DNA of 9,671 nt, taken from the NCBI GenBank assembly GCA_902803255.1, contig CADCPG010000249.1:1-9671 (forward strand), given 5' to 3'. Shown in pieces: positions 1-5,047 of the stretch. The position numbers and the translations under genes are program-made. How positions within the stretch are numbered: position 1 is the stretch's first letter; each line of letters begins with the position of its first letter. The DNA is from an uncultured Ruminococcus sp. Lineage in GTDB: Bacteria; Bacillota; Clostridia; Oscillospirales; CAG-272. The notes beneath the pieces were generated by a model. The model searched no databases. It was not told the origin of the DNA and was given only the letters and a program-made list of their open reading frames with translations.

Positions 1-6
1 GACGGC

Positions 7-1134
7 TCACCGTATCTCTTTCGCGACGAGCCTCACGATCTCGTCAAAGATCATGCCGTTCGCGTCCGAAGGCGAGAGCGTCGCTATGTTCCTCCCCATC
101 TGCTCGGCAAAGCCGGGGACCGAGAAGATCTTGTCCACCTGATCCGGTATCAGCCCTTCGGAGAGGTCCTTTTCCTCGGTCAGGATCGCGCCTCCGCTCT
201 TTTCAAGCACCCTCGCGTTCTTGTACTGCTGATTGTCGGTGACGTTGGGCGAGGGAATGAGAAGGGCCCCTCTGCCCGCTCTCGACAGCTCGGAGCAGGT
301 TATCGCTCCCGAGCGGCTGATCACCAGGTCCGCCGCCGCCAGCTGCAGAGGCATGTCGTAGATGTATTTTACGAGTTCGATGTTCGTGTATCTGTCGAAA
401 CCGCCCGAGTAGTACCTGTCGCAGCACTCCTCGAAGTGAGCGGCTCCCGTCGCGTGTATGTAGTGGACGTCGGGATGGCAGGAGACGTATTTCTCCATCA
501 GCTCGAAGGCCACGCTGTTGAGCGTGTCGGCCCCCAGGCTCCCGCCGAACGAGAGGAGGTAGCGGCTGTATCTGCCTTCGGTGCCGAGCTTCTTTCTCGC
601 CTCTTCCCTGCCGATCCTTCCGATCTCGCCCGACAGCGGACATCCGACGTGCATTATCTTATCACGCGCCGCGCTGCCGAGCGCCTCGGCGGTGACGGCG
701 AAGTTGATGAAGATGCGGTCGACGTACGGAATGAGCTTTCTCACGGTGAGCCCGGGGACGGCGTTGGCCTCGTGGACCGCGGTCGGCACTCCGAGCTTTG
801 ACGCCGCCACGATCACCGGCCAGCAGACGTATCCGCCGGTCCCGACGACTATGTCGGGTTTGAATTCCTTTATTATCTTCCGCGCCTTTACCGGCGATAC
901 GAGCGCCAGCCAGGCGGCGCGGATGTTCTTCAGCGACAGTTTGCGTTCGAATCCGCGTACGTTCACATGGTAGAGTTTGTACCCGGCTCTGGGGACGAGC
1001 GTGTTCTCAAGCCCTCTCGGAGTGCCCGCGAAAGCGATCTCGGCGCCGGGAATATTGCGTTTTATCGTCTCGGCGACAGCCAGAGCGGGATTCACGTGCC
1101 CGCCGGTGCCGCCTCCGGTCATCAGTACCCTCAT
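7..1134 (-). CDS. murG: MurG, UDP-GlcNAc:lipid I GlcNAc-transferase
   Basis: This enzyme transfers GlcNAc from UDP-GlcNAc to lipid I at the inner face of the membrane, making lipid II. The 375-residue product has the usual length and two-domain GT-B layout. Motifs seen are the N-terminal glycine loop GGGTGGHVNPALA (7-19), GTGGYVCWP (98-106), HEANAVPG (121-128), SFGGSLGA (195-202), and the donor-site stretch SRSGAITCSEL (273-283) with DNQQYKNA (300-307). The ATG at 1132-1134 is chosen because the protein then begins MRVLMTGGGTGGH, as the family does, with AAAGGA six nt upstream. The reading frame stays open about 82 codons further, but that stretch lies in another frame of the ftsW end and is not MurG-like. 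It follows ftsW after 80 nt and is the last gene seen. Small departures from family motifs as I recall them are HEAN for HEQN and GCPLS (164-168) for the usual GNPxR. Confidence 0.97.
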   Translation of the reverse strand: MRVLMTGGGTGGHVNPALAVAETIKRNIPGAEIAFAGTPRGLENTLVPRAGYKLYHVNVRGFERKLSLKNIRAAWLALVSPVKARKIIKEFKPDIVVGTGGYVCWPVIVAASKLGVPTAVHEANAVPGLTVRKLIPYVDRIFINFAVTAEALGSAARDKIMHVGCPLSGEIGRIGREEARKKLGTEGRYSRYLLSFGGSLGADTLNSVAFELMEKYVSCHPDVHYIHATGAAHFEECCDRYYSGGFDRYTNIELVKYIYDMPLQLAAADLVISRSGAITCSELSRAGRGALLIPSPNVTDNQQYKNARVLEKSGGAILTEEKDLSEGLIPDQVDKIFSVPGFAEQMGRNIATLSPSDANGMIFDEIVRLVAKEIR

Positions 1135-1214
1135 TGCTTTTCCTTTGCAGCTTTCGTTTTTCCGTGAGAGCCGCGGTACCCGCGGCGCGCGGCCGTCCGG
1201 GACGCCGGCCGTTT
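1135..1214 (-). other. ftsW-murG intergenic gap with short GC-rich hairpins
   Basis: An 80-nt gap holding the murG ribosome binding site and two short inverted repeats: CCGCGG at both ends of 1171-1185 (loop 3), and CGGCCG at 1190-1195 and 1206-1211. On the minus strand neither is followed by a T-tract, so they are not terminators for this operon. They might slow decay or separate ftsW and murG expression, but short GC palindromes are common in such DNA. Confidence 0.3.
1141..1146 (-). promoter_or_regulatory. Ribosome binding site of murG
   Basis: On the minus strand AAAGGA is followed by six nt and then the ATG at 1132-1134. This supports that start over the much longer open frame, and suggests murG is initiated independently rather than by coupling to ftsW, whose stop is 80 nt upstream. 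Confidence 0.7.
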
Positions 1215-2369
1215 TTAAGGTTCGCAGTATCTGGAGAGCCCGAGCAGCAGGCCTGCGTCGACCATCTGCATGAGCGTCGCGCTTCCGCCGCTGCTGAAGA
1301 AGGGCAGCGACACGCCGGTGTTCGGGGCGATCCCGGTCACGACGAGTATGTTGAGCGCCACGTGCAGCCCCAGCTTGCACGTCAGTCCGAGGATCATGAG
1401 AGATACGTATTTATCCCTGCAGCGGAGGCCCAGCAGAAGGCCCCGCAGTATGAGCGCCAGAAAGAGCAGCATTATCGCGACCGCCCCGAAGAATCCGAGC
1501 TCCTCGCACACCACGGTGAATATGAAGTCGTTCGTGACTTCCGAGACGTATCCGTATTTGAGTTTGGACTCACCGAAACCCCGTCCGAAGAGACCGCCGC
1601 TGCCGATCGCGTAGATGCCCTGCGTGGTCTGCCAGTCGGAACCGGCGGTATCGGCGCCGCGGTGCAGCCAGCTCTCGATCCTCTTGCGGGTGTAGTCCAC
1701 CGAAACGGCGACGAGGTATCCGCCGGCGCCGATCGGAATGAGACTCAGAAACCAGTAGAGCGGCGTGCCGGCGAAGAATATCATCACCATGCCGATGGCC
1801 ATCATTATGACGGTCCCCGAGAGATGCTTTTCGAGCATCACGAGCAGGCAGAAGACGCCGGTCACGGCGAGCGGTATGACGAATCCGAACAGGGCCCTTT
1901 TCCAGAACCCGCTCTTTCCCGGGTCGCGCTCGTCCGACGTTACGCTGAAATAAAGCGCAAGCGTCATGATGAGCACCGTCTTCGCCATCTCAGACGGCTG
2001 GAACTGAAGCGGCCCCAGTACCATCCAGCGGCGCGCCACGCCGTCGGCCACGCCGATGGCGAGCACCGCGGCGAGCAGCAGAAGGCTCACAGGAAGGACG
2101 AAATACGTTACCCTGCGGCTGAGCGCGGGGGTGACGAAAAGGATGCAGCCCGCGAAGGCCGCGCCTCCTATCAGCAGATGAATTATGTGGGACCTTACCG
2201 TTCCCGACAGTTCCTCGCCAGCAGTCTCCGCGTAGGCGCTGCTCGCGCTGAAGAGCATTATCGTGCCGACGAGTATCAGTATCAGGCAGAGGATGAAATA
2301 GACCGCGTCGGGCCGGCTCCGGACCAGAACCGGGCGACTCCTCCCGGTATTTGTCAGAGCCCCATCCAT
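1215..2369 (-). CDS. ftsW: FtsW/SpoVE-type SEDS peptidoglycan glycosyltransferase
   Basis: A polytopic membrane protein of 384 residues from the SEDS family. These proteins polymerise lipid II into glycan strands at the septum with a partner class B PBP, here probably the ftsI-type gene of the same operon. About ten hydrophobic segments are visible. Family motifs are SSAYA (43-47), RRWMVLGPLQFQPSEMAK (113-130), TQGIYAIGSGGLFGRGFG (249-266), NDFIF (280-284) with Asp281 at the position of the essential Asp of E. coli FtsW, CEELGFFG (288-295), and LPFFSSGGSA (355-364). The segment EKHLSGT (180-186) replaces the more common QPDLGT. The ATG at 2367-2369 is chosen because it leaves a short cytoplasmic tail before the first membrane segment; it overlaps mraY by 16 nt, and no clear Shine-Dalgarno precedes it. 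Position before murG is also that of spoVE in Bacillus, so FtsW and SpoVE cannot be separated; a RodA role is less likely in this locus. Confidence 0.94.
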   Translation of the reverse strand: MDGALTNTGRSRPVLVRSRPDAVYFILCLILILVGTIMLFSASSAYAETAGEELSGTVRSHIIHLLIGGAAFAGCILFVTPALSRRVTYFVLPVSLLLLAAVLAIGVADGVARRWMVLGPLQFQPSEMAKTVLIMTLALYFSVTSDERDPGKSGFWKRALFGFVIPLAVTGVFCLLVMLEKHLSGTVIMMAIGMVMIFFAGTPLYWFLSLIPIGAGGYLVAVSVDYTRKRIESWLHRGADTAGSDWQTTQGIYAIGSGGLFGRGFGESKLKYGYVSEVTNDFIFTVVCEELGFFGAVAIMLLFLALILRGLLLGLRCRDKYVSLMILGLTCKLGLHVALNILVVTGIAPNTGVSLPFFSSGGSATLMQMVDAGLLLGLSRYCEP

Positions 2370-3388
2370 GCCGCCGCGCACCCGAGCAGGGTCACCGCTC
2401 CGAAGACAGTGACTATTTTGACCTCGCTCCAGCCGCATTTCTCAAAATGATGGTGGATGGGGGCCATCTTGAACAGCCGTTTTCCGCGGGTGATCTTGAA
2501 CCATCCGACCTGAAGGATGTCGGACATCACCTCGGCAAGGTATATCACGCCGGCGGGGAGCAGGATCAGCGGCTCTCCGACCGCGAACGCGAGGCCGGTC
2601 ACGGCTCCTCCGAGGAAGAGGGATCCGGTGTCGCCCATAAATATCCTGGCGGGATAGAAGTTATATACGAGGAATCCGGCGCAGCCTCCGGCGACGCAGC
2701 CGGCGAAGACGGCGACTCCGGCGTCGCAGGCCCTGACGGCCGCCGCGGCGAAGAATATGCCGACGATCCCCGTCACGGTGCCGGCGAGTCCGTCGATGCC
2801 GTCGGTCAGATTGACGGCGTTGACGAATCCGACGCCTATGAACACGTAAACGACATAGCTGAAGAAGCCGAGATCGAGCACGGCGCCGGTATAGGGCAGC
2901 GGTATACCGGTGCCGACGGTGCCGGTAAAGGCCAGGCCCGCGACGTAAAGGGCGGCGACGGCGACCTGGAGCAGGAATTTCTGCCAGGCCTTAAAGCCCT
3001 GATTCTGTTTCTTTATGAGCTTGGTGTAGTCGTCGAAAAAGCCTATCAGCGCGTTGAACAGCGCGAAAGCCATGCCGAGGAGTACCGGCATGAAGCTGTC
3101 GGTCTCGCCCTTCGCGGCAAACACGGCGAAGGCGGCGGCCATAACGGCAAACGACGCCGCGATGAAGGAGAGACCTCCCATTATAGGGGTGCCTTCCTTG
3201 CCCTTGTGCCAGCGGGGACCTATGTCGTATATCTTCTGCCCCACCTTGTGGCTCTTGAGGACAGGGATGAGAAATCTCAGTATGACCGCCGTCGCGGCAA
3301 AAACGATCAGGGCGGAGCCCGCTGCGGCGAGCAGCGTCATTCCCCGGCCGGCGACGGAAACGGAAGTCGATGACGTGGATGTCAGCAT
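2354..3388 (-). CDS. mraY: MraY, phospho-MurNAc-pentapeptide transferase
   Basis: This integral membrane enzyme moves phospho-MurNAc-pentapeptide from the UDP precursor onto undecaprenyl phosphate, giving lipid I. The 344-residue length is typical. The hallmark motifs are all present: GKEGTPIMGG (63-72), FFDDYTK (117-123) with the Asp119-Asp120 pair, NAVNLTDGIDGLAG (190-203) with catalytic-region Asp196, NFYPARIFMGDTGSLFLGG (243-261), and MAPIHHHFEKCGWSE (308-321). About ten transmembrane segments separate them. The ATG at 3386-3388 is chosen because a strong GGGGGAG lies five nt upstream and the residues further upstream in the open frame are an Arg-rich shadow of murF. The start overlaps the murF stop by 7 nt, so translation is probably coupled. 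The stop lies inside the start of ftsW, with no murD between them. No catalytic motif is missing. Confidence 0.98.
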   Translation of the reverse strand: MLTSTSSTSVSVAGRGMTLLAAAGSALIVFAATAVILRFLIPVLKSHKVGQKIYDIGPRWHKGKEGTPIMGGLSFIAASFAVMAAAFAVFAAKGETDSFMPVLLGMAFALFNALIGFFDDYTKLIKKQNQGFKAWQKFLLQVAVAALYVAGLAFTGTVGTGIPLPYTGAVLDLGFFSYVVYVFIGVGFVNAVNLTDGIDGLAGTVTGIVGIFFAAAAVRACDAGVAVFAGCVAGGCAGFLVYNFYPARIFMGDTGSLFLGGAVTGLAFAVGEPLILLPAGVIYLAEVMSDILQVGWFKITRGKRLFKMAPIHHHFEKCGWSEVKIVTVFGAVTLLGCAAAWMGL

Positions 3389-4908
3389 GAAGGCTCCCCC
3401 TTTGAGAGCAGTTCGGTCAGCGCGGCTGCGGCGCGTTCGGCACCGACGGCCCGGCTGGCCTTTATCAATACCGTGTCGCCCGGACGGATGATCTCCGCCA
3501 GCGCGGACGCGGCCGCGGCCGCGTCGTTCCTGTCGGGAAATTCTATTATGTCGCACCCGCCCTCCGCAGCGGCGGATCTTGCGCCGTCCGCGATATCGGA
3601 CGCGAGGCTGCCGAGAGTCACGATGACGTCGGTCCCGTGCGACGCGAAAAAGGCTCCGACGTCCCGGTGCATGGCGCGGGAATCGCTCCCCAGCTCGTAC
3701 ATGTCGCCGAGGAGGGCGATCTTCCTTCCCTTTCTCTTCCCCGCCCGCGCTCCTCCGGCGCCGTCGCCGCAGAGGAGCAGGCAGGCCGCCTTCATTGATT
3801 CGGGCGAGGCGTTGTAGCAGTCGTTTATGAGAGTCACGCCGCCGGTGACGGTGATCTGCTGGCGCATCCCCACCGGGCGGTATGAGGCAAGGCCGCGGCG
3901 GATCGTGTCGCCGTCAAGGCCGAAATGCGACCCCATGGCACACGCGATCAGTGCGTTGCCGACGTTGTGACGTCCGGGGACGGCGAGGTGAAGGCCGTTT
4001 ATCACGCTGCCGTCGGGCAGCATCATGTCGAACGACAGCCCGGCTTCGCCGAGCCCTCCGTCGACATTCCCGGTATTTCTGACGTTAATCGCGGTGTAAT
4101 CGGCCCTTTTTCCGTCTCCGGCAGACTCGCGCACGGCAAATCCCCGCGCGCGCGGGTCCGACTCGAGAGTCGCTGCGAAGAGCGGCTCGTCGGCCGGGAG
4201 CAGGAGGAGGCCGCCCCGGGAAAGTCCGTCTTTTACCGACAGTTTTTCGGCCGCGAGCTTCCCGCGGCTTCCTATATGTTCGAGATGCGAGCTTCCGAGC
4301 ACGGTCACCGCCGCGGCCTCGGGCCCGCATATCTTCGACATCGACGAGATCTCGCCCGGCTCCTCGAGTCCCATCTCGAAGATCCCGGTACCGGCTCCTT
4401 CGGGGGCCGCGAGCAGCGAGAGAGGCATGCCGATCGGGGTGTTGAGGTTGCCTTCGCTCGCGTATACGCCGGAGAGCCCCTCAGACAGGACCGCGCGGCA
4501 CATCTCCTTGGTGGAAGTCTTTCCGACCGAACCGGTCACCGCGACGCGACGCGGGCAGTTGCCGCGGGAATACGCGGCCGCGAGCCGTCCCAGGGCGGAG
4601 ACGGTGCTGTCGGCAAAGATCAGCGCCATGCCGCTCTTTTCGGGGATCATGGTCTCGCTTCCGGCTTCGGGGAGCCTGTCGATGAGCGCGGCGGAAGCCC
4701 CCGCCGAGGCGGCGGCCGCGAGATATCTGTGTCCGTCGGTTCGGGCTCCGCGGACGGCGAGAAAAAGGCTGCCCTCCCTCGCATCCCTGGAGTCGACGCA
4801 GACAGAAGAGACCGGAGAGCCGGTCTTCCCTTCGCGTATGATCTTTCCGCCGCACATCCGGGCGATCTGCCCTGGCGTGAGGCTGTTTCTTCCGAGTTTG
4901 ATGAGCAT
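3382..4908 (-). CDS. murF: MurF, UDP-MurNAc-tripeptide:D-Ala-D-Ala ligase
   Basis: This cytoplasmic ATP-dependent ligase adds D-Ala-D-Ala to UDP-MurNAc-tripeptide, the last soluble step of precursor synthesis. Of 508 residues, the N-terminal uridine-binding part includes VCVDSRDAREGSLFLAVRG (36-54). The central ATPase has the P-loop TGSVGKTSTKE (125-135), NTPIG (156-160), EMGLEEPGEI (178-187) and GSSHLEHIGS (205-214). PGRHNVGNAL (311-320) leads to the C-terminal domain with the MurF signature NDCYNASPESMKA (362-374) and GDMYELG (401-407). These distinguish it from MurE and MurD. It is somewhat longer than common MurF proteins, with a basic Gly-rich loop at about 381-396. The start is uncertain: the ATG at 4906-4908 has no Shine-Dalgarno, and a TTG three codons upstream is an alternative but sits in a T-tract. 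A 139-nt leader separates it from the PBP gene; the 3' end overlaps mraY by 7 nt. Confidence 0.96.
   Translation of the reverse strand: MLIKLGRNSLTPGQIARMCGGKIIREGKTGSPVSSVCVDSRDAREGSLFLAVRGARTDGHRYLAAAASAGASAALIDRLPEAGSETMIPEKSGMALIFADSTVSALGRLAAAYSRGNCPRRVAVTGSVGKTSTKEMCRAVLSEGLSGVYASEGNLNTPIGMPLSLLAAPEGAGTGIFEMGLEEPGEISSMSKICGPEAAAVTVLGSSHLEHIGSRGKLAAEKLSVKDGLSRGGLLLLPADEPLFAATLESDPRARGFAVRESAGDGKRADYTAINVRNTGNVDGGLGEAGLSFDMMLPDGSVINGLHLAVPGRHNVGNALIACAMGSHFGLDGDTIRRGLASYRPVGMRQQITVTGGVTLINDCYNASPESMKAACLLLCGDGAGGARAGKRKGRKIALLGDMYELGSDSRAMHRDVGAFFASHGTDVIVTLGSLASDIADGARSAAAEGGCDIIEFPDRNDAAAAASALAEIIRPGDTVLIKASRAVGAERAAAALTELLSKGEPSC
3394..3400 (-). promoter_or_regulatory. Ribosome binding site of mraY
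   Basis: GGGGGAG on the minus strand, preceded by AAA and five nt before the ATG at 3386-3388. It lies inside the last codons of murF and fixes the mraY start against the 56-codon upstream extension of the open frame. Confidence 0.75.
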
Positions 4909-5047
4909 CTGGGTCAAAAAGTGCGGCCGGGTCCTTATTGCCGCTGCGGTCTCGAATGCACAGAGGGGGTCCGGGACCCGGCCGGGGGAAGATCCGTTCC
5001 GGCATCTGCCGGCGCGGACCGTGGTTGACTTGAATAACGCCGCGACG
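4909..5047 (-). promoter_or_regulatory. murF leader with possible attenuator-like structure
   Basis: This is the longest gap in the cluster, in the slot where murE is usually found. On the minus strand it holds an 11-nt perfect inverted repeat (4974-4984 with 4924-4934), a spacer of 39 nt, then three nt and five T (4916-4920), ending seven nt before the ATG. A 13-nt hairpin (4967-4979, stem 5, loop 3) uses part of the same upstream arm and would exclude the long stem. A second small hairpin (4999-5012, stem 5, loop 4) lies nearer the PBP stop. The arrangement resembles a terminator with an alternative fold, but the loop is long, the T-tract short and the DNA GC-rich, so chance is possible. 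I see no convincing promoter, known riboswitch pattern or leader peptide. Confidence 0.35.
4924..4984 (-). repeat. 11-bp inverted repeat upstream of murF
   Basis: The plus-strand arms are CGGCCGGGTCC at 4924-4934 and GGACCCGGCCG at 4974-4984, exact reverse complements separated by 39 nt. In the murF mRNA this would form a very GC-rich stem directly before the U-tract at 4916-4920. The sequence is read directly; any function is inferred. Confidence 0.7.

Noticed and set aside
1190..1216. Intrinsic terminator on the plus strand (CGGCCG repeat followed by TTTTT)
   Set aside because: The orientation is wrong for the operon: on the minus strand the A-tract precedes the stem. No plus-strand gene needs a terminator here.
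1135..1380. An 82-codon N-terminal extension of murG
   Set aside because: The extra residues are Arg-rich, overlap the ftsW 3' end in another frame, and the family-typical start has a good ribosome site.
1134..2450. 438-codon plus-strand open frame opposite ftsW
   Set aside because: It lies antisense to clear FtsW coding sequence. Its translation is rich in Arg, Glu and His with no domain, as expected for a shadow in GC-rich DNA.
4481..5005. A leader peptide or murE remnant starting at 5005 before murF
   Set aside because: The frame runs 174 codons out of frame through murF, has no ribosome site, and shows no MurE motif.
5025..5035. TTGACT as a plus-strand -35 element
   Set aside because: No -10 element at proper spacing and no plus-strand gene downstream.
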